Source: Paulinella micropora | Lineage: Eukaryota; Cercozoa; Imbricatea; Euglyphida; Paulinellidae | DNA: 64,000 bases | NCBI GenBank assembly: GCA_019918135.1 | Contig: WBZZ01001686.1 | Location: 1 to 64,000 of the forward strand | Reading direction: 5' to 3' | Shown: piece after piece, positions 1 through 11,787 of the stretch | Layout: each line of letters begins with the position of its first letter | Position numbering within the stretch: the stretch's first letter is position 1 | The notes under the pieces: model-generated | What the model was told of the DNA's origin: nothing | What the model saw: only the letters and a program-made list of their open reading frames with translations | The model's database searches: none | Translations under genes and position numbers: made by a program

Positions 1-350
1 AGTTGAAAAGAAACCTGCAAATCAGAGAGGGAAAATTTTGTTGTCGATCCACCCCACGATCGTTACATTACACAAAGATGGAAAAGAAAGCAATGTTGGA
101 TGGGACCGAACAAAAGCAAACTGTCAATGGTGGGATATTTGGAGAAAATCTTTTGTTCGTTGCATGAAATGAAAATAAATCGCAAGAAAACAAATCGCAC
201 GAACAAATAAACTAAAAGTAAGAGAAAGAAATTGAGCTTCCCCCAAAATCGTCACATTATATAGGATGCCAGTGCAAGCAGCACAGTACTATTGTCCAAA
301 TCATGCATAACAGCCACAAAAGGCAACACAATTATATGATTTCGATGTAG
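1..350 (+). repeat. Array unit 0, partial (3' end only)
   Basis: This is the terminal part of a unit, cut by the window edge. It matches the sequence just before 4890, 9293 and 13708. The array therefore continues to the left of the window. Confidence 0.9.
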
Positions 351-654
351 GCAGTTGCTTTGCTGCAGTCTTTAAATGAAGAGAGACCAACCAGATCAAA
401 ACGAAGAATGAAAGTGGGTGGGGGAGGAAACTTTGCCAAGTCTGTCACTGTCTGTCTAACGTAGGGCCAAGACGAAGAATAAGGGCCAAAAATGTCCAAC
501 GGCACACCACAACGAAGCCCAAAAACGTGCTGCTCCTCCCCCAAGCTGTAGAGAAGAAAGATGATGAGTATTAAAGCGATGAGGGACAACAGGGGACAAA
601 AGACTTCCCTGTTCTGGTGTGTGTTTCCGATGCACACACCAAATCGAAGGTCGA

Positions 655-965
655 ATGGCTTCCTCTCTCTTTCAACCTTTTATGTAGATAGTGTGGTGAC
701 GTCGCCTGCCCCGGCCACACAACATGATCCCCTTCGTTTTGCATCAAGTTTGGGCTACCCACCTCGTTTTATTTGGGACCCTGGAACGACTACTACTTTG
801 GGGAAGCTTGGCCTGGCGACGTTCACCGTTTTGGCCTTCGTGTTTGTGTGTTTGTCCAAAAAACACACACTGACAGGGAAGCATTTGTTCCTTTTGTTTC
901 CTTTGTGCTCCTGCTTCCCTGGATGATTATTTTCTGTCTCGATTGCAGATGATTGCAGTGAGCCT
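655..965 (-). other. Inverted ~310-bp segment inside unit 1
   Basis: In units 2, 3, 4 and 5 this block reads from AGGCTCACTG to GAAGCCAT, for example at 5194-5504. In unit 1 it reads from ATGGCTTCC to GTGAGCCT, the exact reverse complement, while both flanks keep the normal orientation. The edges carry a tiny inverted match (AGGCT against AGCCAT). The flip moves a reading-frame block from the minus to the plus strand (561-926 in unit 1). Confidence 0.9.
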
Positions 966-2735
966 AGGTAGGTAGGTATGTCTGTCTATATATATACATC
1001 TCTCTCTTTGTGATGATGTTGTCACATTCCAGCGAAACATAAGTGAACAACAAAGAAAAACAATCCAAACTATACAAATAACATGTTTTGTTTTGACACT
1101 GTGAACATAAGCATGAATAACAGACAAAAGCTTGAAGGCACTATGAGAGAACGTACGTGGAAAAAGTTTACGTGAAAATGACAGTGTGTCAGGCATATTA
1201 TCACCCACTTGACACCACAGACCAGACAAAATGTTTGTGTATGGAAGCATGACACAACACAACGTTTGTTGCACAGATATGACGTTGAACATTCATCCAA
1301 CAACACACAAAAAATGCTTTGCAATCCATGTGTACACAGATGAGTATGTGTTTGTGGAAATGGGACACAATGTGTGTATGTCGTTGTCGTTATCTAGTAT
1401 GACTATCTCTTTCTGTGTCTGTCTGCCTTTGACTTTTTCACTCTCTCTGCTTTCTTGTGAGTCTACTACTCTTTGTATGTGGTTGTGAGTCTGTGTCTCT
1501 ACACCTATCTCACTTTTCGTCTTCATCTTTACAAAACTTCCAAACTCAATCTGTTTTTCAAACTCTTGTGACTCTGTGAAGGCTTCTATCTCAGTTCTCT
1601 CTGTCTGAGTCTCTATCTTCTTTTGTGACACTGTCTGTGTGTCTGTTGTCGTGCTGTGAGAATCTATTTTATCATCTCTCATTCCCTCCTTCCTTTTATC
1701 GTCACGTAGTGGAAAGTTTCTATCTTGCCTATCGACTAATCCTTTCGTTGAAGTTAGGGTCCGAAGATCATCAAAGGGCACAGGCTGAGGGTCCGCGAGG
1801 ACGCGTTGATCGCCAAAAACAGATTCCAAGCAACCAAGATGGTCCGTGTGTCTATTTCGTTGCATCAATGAAAACGAAGTTGCGTTCTTCACAGTTGGAA
1901 GGGGGGGTAGCGGAGGAGGTCCTCTCCTTGGCAAAGCAGGTAGGGGGCAGGTAGGCGCTGGCGGGGCTTTCTTGACACGTCGTTGAGCAGTAGCAGGCTT
2001 GCAATTGCCCAGGTTGTCGCCATCGTGGAACATCTGTTCAGCATTCATTTGTGGGAAAGGGCAAGCAATATCATCGAAATGCTTCCCTGTTTGGGGTCTG
2101 TCTACGTACAGACCCACCGATGATGCAGTCTCGACCACACAGGTCGCATCAATTGCATCAGGCTTCACCATGGAAGGAATCTCAGCCTCTGTCGTAGACC
2201 GTAGCCACCCTCCTCGCCGCGTCGTTGTCGTCCGTGGCCATCTTGTCGAGACCAAGTTGATTAATAAAATCATGACGCCTATCTGAAATGGAAGGGGCTG
2301 TCTTGCTGTCATCTCCGGTCGCAATCGACTCCGGAGGCAGTCCATCGTGGGCCTGTCGTCGACGTCTCGACCGCCTTCCCATACAGTCGAACACATGCAC
2401 GTTCTCATCTTCACTAACCATAGCCAGCTCATCCCTTCTGGTTGGAAGCTACAGCGTAGATAGAAGGCTCAATTGGCTCATCATGTTTGTGGAAAGCTAA
2501 TGTGTCGGTAGAAGGTCTGTCCAGCACCTCACCTTCTTGATGGAAAGCTGTCTCATTAATAAAATAAAATTCGTTGAACACTCGTTCATCATAGAACCAC
2601 GGGATTGGTTTAAGATCGTATAAAAACCTCCATCGTCGCAACGTTGCTCTTGTCTCGTCGCAGTCGCTGTCGTTGACGCTGTGTTGACGTCTCGAAGTCA
2701 TCGAAGAGATAGTCGAAAAAAAAAATTGAATTTCC

Positions 2736-2767
<32 letters not shown>

Positions 2768-4646
2768 CAAAGAACTTCAAAGTAAACCAAACGCCGTGCG
2801 CAAGGCATCATAACCAGATAAGGGTCATATCTATTAGATTACCCTTGTTATTGTTTGCCGGTTTATCATCGCAGAGTCTACGGTCGGCTGGTTGATCCGG
2901 ACATCACTTAAGATAGACTCAAGGAACTAGAGAGGTTCCATGAACAGTCTTTGATGACGATTGATATCTGATGTCAGAGTAAAGTAGGAAACTGAACTAT
3001 ACTGGTCAGGTTGAGTAGAATATATGTAAAGCAGTCTAGTGAAAGTAGGACTGTAAAGTAGGACACTGTGGAAAATATCAAGAATAATCTATCACTACCG
3101 GAATATATTGGCATCAGTGAGGCAATGTACTAAAGCAATATGGCATTGGTAAATGTATCCGTATGAGGTAAATGGCAGTACATGAGGATATTAGAGTTCC
3201 ACTGGTATGACATGTAGGCACAACATACAACATATCAAAAGATGTATTCTATGGTGTAATACTCCCCCCGAACTCAATACCCGCATAAAGCAGAAAATTT
3301 TTAATCTCCCTCCGATAAGAACATTCATATCAAATGCGTTGGAATGAAAAACATATGTCATGTAAGGCAAAAATGCAATAGATTCGTAAATACGTTTTGC
3401 AAATAAATCGGGGTAAATATGATCAGCACAAATGAAACACAATTTACGTAAAGCAATATGCAAAGAACTTATGAAACAACAGAAGGAAATATGTTTATGA
3501 GTTCGGTTTCAGCTTACAGATGTAAATCAACGAGTGCAAACAATACGCAACAGAAAATGCAAACGAAATTGTAAAAAGAAAGATTATAGTATACTTGTAT
3601 AACATATAAGCAAACTATATCTATACCAAGCTAAGTACGATGACAGAGTCCTGGGACTAAAAATAAATTGCATTGCATCAGAACAGTAAAGGTCCTGATT
3701 AAGTAATGAGAAAAAAAATTGAAAACGTTAAATCCAATTTCCACGCTTGGGAAGACGTGAGGGCCAGAAGGGGCCACAGAGTCATAGCATCGTCAGGTAC
3801 GGGGCTGCAAGTCAAACCAAAGTGCGGGCCCAGAAGTCCATGAACGAAACACAGATCCACGAGTAAAAAAAAAAAACGAAGGAAGTCGCTGGCGCCAATA
3901 TGCAACAACTGGAAACAAATGGGGCAAGAAAGAAATGCGAATGCCAAACAAAAGAAAAGGAAAACAACAGAGTCGATGACTGATTAAGTCCAGAGCCAGG
4001 GCCAGCATTTCCTATTCTGTTGTAAATGGGCGTTGTGTAAGGAAAGGAAAAACGATGGAGGTCCCGTCATCCAGATTGAGGCTGGTTGATTCAGTTTACA
4101 GTCATGCCGGACTAAATGTCGGTGCCTCCCCCCGAAGTCTATACGTCACTCAATAATTGAAGAACAAGATGAAGGCGGGAGATGGACGGGGGAAAAAATG
4201 TCAACTCGGTAAAAAGAAAAGCGATAATGCAAACGAATGAAATAAGAAGAGAAAATCCATTGTTCATTTCTCAAGGATAAACAGACACTCCCCCACAATC
4301 GGCTTATGGTCATGAAGGAAGTGTCATTCCATGGCCACGTTCAGACATGGGTGTTATGTTCCAGAAAAAGAAGATAAGTGAAAAGAAACCTGCAAATCAG
4401 AGAGGGAAAATTTTGTTGTCGATCCACCCCACGATCGTTACATTATACAAAGATGGAAAAGAAAGCAATGTTGGATGGGACCGAACAAAAGCAAACTGTC
4501 AATGGTGGGATATTTGGAGAAAATCATTTGTTCGTTGCATGAAATGAAAATAAATCGCAAGAAAACAAATCGCAAGAACAAATAAACTAAAAGTAAGAGA
4601 AAGAAATTGAGCTTCCCCCAAAATCGTCACATTATATAGGATGCCA

Positions 4647-4818
4647 TTCAGAAGAACATAGAGGAGGCACATCCCGAGACCGTGACGATTTCATGAAACA
4701 AACAAAAGATAGAACAAAATAAAAGAGATCGAGACGATAAAAGTATATGCCAGCCGTGCTTTTTTCGCACATCTTTTTCTGTGAAAACTCGAATAACAAC
4801 TACTTCAGGGAAACTGGT
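4647..4818. other. 172-bp stretch unique to unit 1
   Basis: The other copies read GATGCCAGTGCAAGCAGCAC here. Unit 1 instead has 172 bp between the shared flanks. It has no long frame, and I could not match it to a spliceosomal RNA, tRNA or 5S RNA. It is either an insertion in this copy or ancestral sequence lost from the others. Confidence 0.75.
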
Positions 4819-4889
4819 AGCACAGTACTATTGTCCAAATCATGCATAACAGCCACAAAAGGCAACACAATTATACGATTTCGATGTAG

Positions 4890-7800
4890 GCAGTTGCTTT
4901 GCTGCAGTCTTTAAATGAAGAGAGACCAACCAGATCAAAACGAAGAATGAAAGTGGGTGGGGGAGGAAACTTTGCCAAGTCTGTCACTGTCTGTCTAACG
5001 TAGGGCCAAGACGAAGAATAAGGGCCGAAAATGTCCAACGGCACACCACAACGAAGCCCAAAAACGTGCTGCTCCTCCCCCAAGCTGTAGAGAAGAAAGA
5101 TGATGAGTATTAAAGCGATGAGGGACAACAGGGGACAAAAGACTTCCCTGTTCTGATGTGTGTTTCCGATGCACACACCAAATCGAAGGTCGAAGGCTCA
5201 CTGCAATCATCTGCAATCGAGACAGAAAATAATCATCCAGGGAAGCAGGAGCACAAAGGAAACAAAAGGAACAAATGCTTCCCTGTCAGTGTGTGTTTTT
5301 TGGACAAACACACAAACACGAAGGCCAAAACGGTGAACGTCGCCAGGCCAAGCTTCCCCAAAGTAGTAGTCGTTCCAGGGTCCCAAATAAAACGAGGTGG
5401 GTAGCCCAAACTTGATGCAAAACGAAGGGGATCATGTTGTGTGGCCGGGGCAGGCGACGTCACCATACTATCTACATAAAAGGTTGAAAGAGAGAGGAAG
5501 CCATAGGTAGGTAGGTATGTCTGTCTATATATATACATCTCTCTCTTTGTGATGATGTTGTCACATTCCAGCGAAACATAAGTGAACAACAAAGAAAAAC
5601 AATCCAAACTATACAAATAACATGTTTTGTTTTGTGACACTGTGAACATAAGCATGAATAACAGACAAAAGCTTGAAGGCACTATGAGAGAACGTACGTG
5701 TAAAAAGTTTACGTGAAAATGACAGTGTGTCAGGCATATCACCCACTTGACACCACAGACCAGACAAAATGTTTGTGTATGGAAGCATGACACAACACAA
5801 CGTTTGTTGCACCAAACACAGGTATGACGTTGAACATTCATCCAACAACACACAAAAATGCTTTGCAATCCATGTGTACACAGATGAGTATGTGTTTGTG
5901 GAAATGGGACACAATGTGTGTATGTCGTTGTCGTTATCTAGTATGACTATCTCTTTCTGTGTCTGTCTGCCTTTGACTTTTTCACTCTCTCTGCTTTCTT
6001 GTGAGTCTACTACTCTTTGTATGTGGTTGTGAGTCTGTGTCTCTACACCTATCTCACTTTTCGTCTTCATCTTTACAAAACTTCCAAACTCACTCTGTTT
6101 TTCAAACTCTTGTGACTCTGTGAAGGCTTCTATCTCAGTTCTCTCTGTCTGAGTCTCTATCTTCTTTTGTGACACTGTCTGTGTGTCTGTTGTCGTGCTG
6201 TGAGAATCTATTTTATCGTCTCTCATTCCCTCCTTCCTTTTATCGTCACGTAGTGGAAAGCTTCTATCCTGCCTATCGACTAATCCTTTCGTTGAAGTTA
6301 GGGTCCGAAGATCATCAAAGGGCACAGGCTGAGGGTCCGCGAGGACGCGTTGATCGCCAAAAACAGATTCCAAGCAACCAAGATGGTCCGTGTGTCTATT
6401 TCGTTGCATCAATGAAAACGAAGTTGCGTTCTTCACAGTTGGAAGGGGGGGTAGCGGAGGAGGTCCTCTCCTTGGCAAAGCAGGTAGGGGGCAGGTAGGC
6501 GCTGGCGGGGCTTTCTTGACACGTCGTTGAGCAGTAGCAGGCTTGCAATTGCCCAGGTTGTCGCCATCGTGGAACATCTGTTCAGCATTCATTTGTGGGA
6601 AAGGGCAAGCAATATCATCGAAATGCTTCCCTGTTTGGGGTCTGTCTACGTACAGACCCACCGATGATGCAGTCTCGACCACACAGGTCGCATCAATTGC
6701 AGCAGGCTTCACCATGGAAGGAATCTCAGCCTCTGTCGTAGACCGTAGCCACCCTCCTCGCCGCGTCGTTGTCGTCCGTGGCCATCTTGTCGAGACCAAG
6801 TTGATTAATAAAATCATGACGCCTATCTGAAATGGAAGGGGCTGTCTTGCTGTCATCTCCGGTCGCAATCGACTCCGGAGGCAGTCCATCGTGGGCCTGT
6901 CGTCGACGTCTCGACCGCCTTCCCATACAGTCGAACACATGCACGTTCTCATGGTTCTCATCTTCACTAACCATAGCCAGCTCATCACCCTTCTGGTTGG
7001 AAGCTGCAGCGTAGATAGAAGGCTCAATTTGCTCATCATGTTTGTGGAAAGCTAATGTGTCGGTAGAAGGTCTGTCCAGCACCTCACCTTCTTGGTGGAA
7101 AGCTGTCTCATTAATAAAATAAAATTCGTTGAACACTCGTTCATCATAAAACCACGGGATTGGTTCTAAGATCGTATAAAAACCTCCATCGTCGCAACGT
7201 TTGCTCTTGTCTCGTCGCAGTCGCTGTCGTTGACGCTGTTGTTGACGTCTCGAAGTCATCGAAGAGATAGTCAAATAAAAAAATAAAAAAAATTGAATTT
7301 CCAAAAAAAAAAAAAAAAAAAAAAAGTTCAAAGAACTTCAAAGTAAACCAAACCGCCGTGCGCAAGGCATCATAACCAGATAAGGGTCATATCTATTAGA
7401 TTACCCTTGTTATTGTTTGCCGGTTTATCATCGCAGAGTCTACGGTCGGCTGGTTGATCCGGACATCACTTAAGATAGACTCAAGGAACTAGAGAGGTTC
7501 CATGAACAGTCTTTGATGACGATTGATATCTGATGTCAGAGTAAAGTAGGAAACTGAACTATACTGGTCAGGTTGAGTAGAATATATGTAAAGCAGTCTA
7601 GTGAAAGTAGGACACTGTAAAGTAGGACACTGTGGAAAATATCAAGAATAATCTATCACTACCGGAATATATTTGCATCAGTGAGGCAATGTACTAAAGC
7701 AATATGGCATTGGTAAATGTATCCGTATGAGGTAAATGGCAGTACATGAGGATATTAGAGTTCCACTGGTATGACATGTAGGCACAACATACAACATATC

Positions 7801-9292
7801 AAAAGATGTATTCTATGGTGTAATACTCCCCCCGAACTCAATACCCGCATAAAGCAGAAAATTTTTAATCTCCCCCGATAAGCACATTCATATGAAATGC
7901 GTTGGAATGAAAAACATATGTCATGTAAGGCAAAAATGCAATAGATTCGTAAATACGTTTTGCAAATAAATCGGGGTAAATATGATCAGCACAAATGAAA
8001 CACAATTTACGTAAAGCAATATGCAAAGAACTTATGAAACAACAGAAGGAAATATGTTTATGAGTTCGGTTTCAGCTTACAGATGTAAATCAACGAGTGC
8101 AAACAATACGCAACAGAAAATGCAAACGAAATTGTAAAAAGAAAGGTTATGGTATACTTGTATAACATATTATAAGCAAACTATATCTATACCAAGCTAA
8201 GTACGATGACAGAGTCCTGGGACTAAAAATAAATTGCATTGCATCAGAACAGTAAAGGTCCTGATTAAGTAATGAGAAGAAAAAAAATTGAAAACGTTAA
8301 ATCCAATTTCTACGCTTGGGAAGACGTGAGGGCCAGAAGGGGCCACAGAGTCATAGCATCGTCAGGTACGGGGCTGCAAGTCAAACCAAAGTGCGGGGCC
8401 AGAAGTCCATGAACGAAACCCAGATCCACGAGTAAAAAAAAAAAACGAAGGAAGTCGCTGGCGCCAATATGCAACAACTGGAAACAAATGGGGCAAGAAA
8501 GAAATGTGAATGCCAAACAAAAGAAAAGGAAAACAACAGAGTCGATGACTGATTAAGTCCAGAGCCAGGGCCAGCATTTCCTATTCTGTTGTAAATGGGC
8601 GTTGTGTAAGGAAAGGAAAAACGATGGAGGTCCCGTCATCCAGATTGAGGCTGGTTGATTCAGTTTACAGTCATGCCTGACTAAATGTCGGTGCCTCCCC
8701 CGAAGTCTATACGTCACTCAATAATTGAAGAACAAGATGAAGGCGGGAGATGGAAGGGGGAAAAAATGTCAACTCGGTAAAAAGAAAAGCGATAATGCAA
8801 ACGAATGAAATAAGAAGAGAAAATCCATTGTTCATTTCTCAAGGATAAGCAGACACTCCCCCACAGTCGGCTTATGGTCATGAAGGAAGTGTCATTCCAT
8901 GGCCACGTTCAGACATGGGTGTTATGTTCCAGAAAAAGAAGATAAGTGAAAAGAAACCTGCAAATCAGAGAGGGAAAATTTTGTTGTCGATCCACCCCAC
9001 GATCGTTACATTACACAAAGATGGAAAAGAAAGCAATGTTGGATGGGACCGAACAAAAGCAAACTGTCAATGGTGGGATATTTGGAGAAAATCTTTGTTC
9101 GTTGCATGAAATGAAAATAAATCGCAAGAAAACAAATCGCACGAACAAATAAACTAAAAGTAAGAGAAAGAAATTGAGCTTCCCCCAAAATCGTCACATT
9201 ATATAGGATGCCAGTGCAAGCAGCACAGTACTATTGTCCAAATCATGCATAACAGCCACAAAAGGCAACACAATTATATGATTTCGATGTAG
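4890..9292 (+). repeat. Array unit 2
   Basis: This full copy of 4403 bp has all segments in the standard orientation. Its minus-strand frames at 5609-7039 and 6726-7331 match those of unit 3, with small indels that shift where the frames open. Confidence 0.9.
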
Positions 9293-9635
9293 GCAGTTGC
9301 TTTGCTGCAGTCTTTAAATGAAGAGAGACCAACCAGATCAAAACGAAGAATGAAAGTGGGTGGGGGAGGAAACTTTGCCAAGTCTGTCACTGTCTGTCTA
9401 ACGTAGGGCCAAGACGAAGAATAAGGGCCAAAAATGTCCAACGGCACACCACAACGAAGCCCAAAAACGTGCTGCTCCTCCCCCAAGCTGTAGAGAAGAA
9501 AGATGATGAGTATTAAAGCGATGAGGGACAACAGGGGACAAAAGACTTCCCTGTTCTGGTGTGTGTTTCCGATGCACACACCAAATCGAAGGTCGAAGGC
9601 TCACTGCAATCATCTGCAATCGAGACAGAAAATAA

Positions 9636-11441
9636 TCATCCAGGGAAGCAGGAGCACAAAGGAAACAAAAGGAACAAATGCTTCCCTGTCAGTGTGTGTT
9701 TTTTGGACAAACACACAAACACGAAGGCCAAAACGGTGAACGTCGCCAGGCCAAGCTTCCCCAAAGTAGTAGTCGTTCCAGGGTCCCAAATAAAACGAGG
9801 TGGGTAGCCCAAACTTGATGCAAAACGAAGGGGATCATGTTGTGTGGCCGGGGCAGGCGACGTCACCATACTATCTACATAAAAGGTTGAAAGAGAGAGG
9901 AAGCCATAGGTAGGTAGGTATGTCTGTCTATATATATACATCTCTCTCTTTGTGATGATGTTGTCACATTCCAACGAAACATAAGTGAACAACAAAGAAA
10001 AACAATCCAAACTATACAAATAACATGTTTTGTTTGTGACACTGTGAACATAAGCATGAATAACAGACAAAAGCTTGAAGGCACTATGAGAGAACGTACG
10101 TGTAAAAAGTTTACGTGAAAATGACAGTGTGTCAGGCATATCACCCACTTGACACCACAGACCAGACAAAATGTTTGTGTATGGAAGCACGACACAACAC
10201 AACATTTGTTGCACCAAACACAGGTATGACGTTGAACATTCATCCAACAACACACAAAAATGCTTTGCAATCCATGTGTACACAGATGAGTATGTGTTTG
10301 TGGAAATGGGACACAATGTGTGTATGTCGTTGTCGTTATCTAGTATGACTATCTCTTTCTGTGTCTGTCTGCCTTTGACTTTTTCACTCTCTCTGCTTTC
10401 TTGTGAGTCTACTACTCTTTGTATGTGGTTGTGATTCTGTGTCTCTACACCTATCTCACTTTTCGTCTTCATCTTTACAAAACTTCCAAACTCACTCTGT
10501 TTTTCAAACTCTTGTGACTCTGTGATGGCTTGTATCTCAGTTCTCTTTGTCTGAGTCTCTACCTTCTTTTGTGACACTGTCTGTGTTTCTGTTGTCGTGC
10601 TGTGAGAATCTATTTTATCATCTCTCATTCCCTCCTTCCTTTTATCGTCATGTAGTGGAAAGTTTCTATCCTGCCTATCGACTAATCCTTTCGTTGAAGT
10701 TAGGGTCCGAAGATCATCAAAGGGCACAGGCTGAGGGTCCGCGAGGACGCGTTGATCGCCAAAAACAGATTCCAAGCAACCAAGATGGTCCGTGTGTCTA
10801 TTTCGTTGCATTAATGAAAACGAAGTTGCGTTCTTCACAGTTGGAAGGGGGGGTAGCGGAGGAGGTCCTCTCCTTGGCAAAGCAGGTAGGGGGCAGGTAG
10901 GCGCTGGCGAAGCTTTCTTGACACGTCGTTGAGCAGTAGCAGGCTTGCAATTGCCCAGGTTGTCGCCATCGTGGAACATCTGTTCAGCATTCATTTGTGG
11001 GAAAGGGCAAGCAACATCATCGCAATGCTTCCCTGTTTGGGGTCTGTCTACGTACAGACCCACCGATGATGCAGTCTCGACCACACAGGTCGCATCAATT
11101 GCAGCAGGCTTCACCATGGAAGGAATCTCAGCCTCTGTCGTAGACCGTAGCCACCCTCCTCGCCGCGTCGTTGTCGTCCGTGGCCATCTTGTCGAGACCA
11201 AGTTGATTAATAAAATCATGACGCCTATCTGAAATGGAAGGGGCTGTCTTGCTGTCATCTCCGGTCGCAATCGACTCCGGAGGCAGTCCATCGTGGGCCT
11301 GTCGTCGACGTCTCGACCGCCTTCCCATACAGTCGAACACATGCACGTTCTCATGGTTCTCATCTTCACTAACCATAGCCAGCTCATCACCCTTCTGGTT
11401 GGAAGCTGCAGCGTAGATAGAAGGCTCAATTTGCTCATCAT
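9636..11441 (-). CDS. Unrecognised 601-aa frame of the array unit
   Basis: I do not recognise this protein. The frame is proline-rich in the middle (PPPLPPLP near residue 200). A polar Thr/Gln/Glu/Lys-rich stretch follows at about residues 260-370, and then a hydrophobic, Cys/Phe/Leu-rich part that looks like translated non-coding DNA. The first ~390 residues are the plausible coding part. Equivalent frames are open in unit 1 (1293-2432), unit 2 (5609-7039) and unit 4 (14,658-15,302), but their C-terminal ends differ because of small indels. No membrane, zinc-finger or enzyme motif is visible. It may be one exon of a spliced gene, or not a gene. Confidence 0.3.
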   Translation of the reverse strand: MMSKLSLLSTLQLPTRRVMSWLWLVKMRTMRTCMCSTVWEGGRDVDDRPTMDCLRSRLRPEMTARQPLPFQIGVMILLINLVSTRWPRTTTTRRGGWLRSTTEAEIPSMVKPAAIDATCVVETASSVGLYVDRPQTGKHCDDVACPFPQMNAEQMFHDGDNLGNCKPATAQRRVKKASPAPTCPLPALPRRGPPPLPPLPTVKNATSFSLMQRNRHTDHLGCLESVFGDQRVLADPQPVPFDDLRTLTSTKGLVDRQDRNFPLHDDKRKEGMRDDKIDSHSTTTETQTVSQKKVETQTKRTEIQAITESQEFEKQSEFGSFVKMKTKSEIGVETQNHNHIQRVVDSQESRESEKVKGRQTQKEIVILDNDNDIHTLCPISTNTYSSVYTWIAKHFCVLLDECSTSYLCLVQQMLCCVVLPYTNILSGLWCQVGDMPDTLSFSRKLFTRTFSHSAFKLLSVIHAYVHSVTNKTCYLYSLDCFSLLFTYVSLECDNIITKREMYIYRQTYLPTYGFLSLSTFYVDSMVTSPAPATQHDPLRFASSLGYPPRFIWDPGTTTTLGKLGLATFTVLAFVFVCLSKKHTLTGKHLFLLFPLCSCFPG

Positions 11442-11705
11442 GTTTGTGGAAAGCTAATGTGTCGGTAGAAGGTCTGTCCAGCACCTCACCTTCTTGGTGG
11501 AAAGCTGTCTCATTAATAAAATAAAATTCGTTGAACACTCGTTCATCATAGAACCACGGGATTGGTTCTAAGATCGTATAAAAACCTCCATCGTCGCAAC
11601 GTTTGCTCTTGTCTCGTCGCAGTCGCTGTCGTTGACGCTGTTGTTGACGTCTCGAAGTCATCGAAGAGATAGTCGAATAAAAAAAATAAAAAAAAATTGA
11701 ATTTC

Positions 11706-11750
<45 letters not shown>

Positions 11751-11787
11751 CAAAGAACTTCAAAGTAAACCAAACCGCCGTGCGCAA
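11128..11787 (-). CDS. Unrecognised 219-aa frame of the array unit
   Basis: The frame begins with a poly-Phe run read from the homopolymer. From an internal Met it encodes an Arg/Gln-rich stretch (RRQQQRQRQRLRRDKS), then a more normal region with the motif NEFYFINETAFHQEGEV and a basic patch RRSRRRRQ. It overlaps the start of the 601-aa frame in a different phase. The copies in unit 2 (6726-7331) and in flipped unit 4 (17,291-17,908, plus strand) keep the middle open. Indels near the Arg/Gln run change which upstream codons are in phase, so the start is not conserved. The pattern fits exons joined by splicing or a decaying gene. Function unknown. Confidence 0.3.

Larger units (their letters stand above)
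351..4889 (+). repeat. Array unit 1, with one flipped ~310-bp segment
   Basis: This full unit is the longest at 4539 bp because of a 172-bp stretch (4647-4818) that the other copies lack. The segment 655-965 runs in the opposite direction to the same segment in units 2 to 5. Minus-strand frames at 1293-2432 and 2429-2770 correspond to the long frames described for unit 3. Confidence 0.9.

Noticed and set aside
561-926. Distinct plus-strand gene in unit 1
   Set aside because: It exists only because the 655-965 segment is flipped. The same peptide is read on the minus strand in other units.
4647-4818. Spliceosomal or 5S RNA gene in the extra stretch of unit 1
   Set aside because: None of the conserved U1, U2, U4, U5, U6 or 5S sequence blocks I know were found on either strand.
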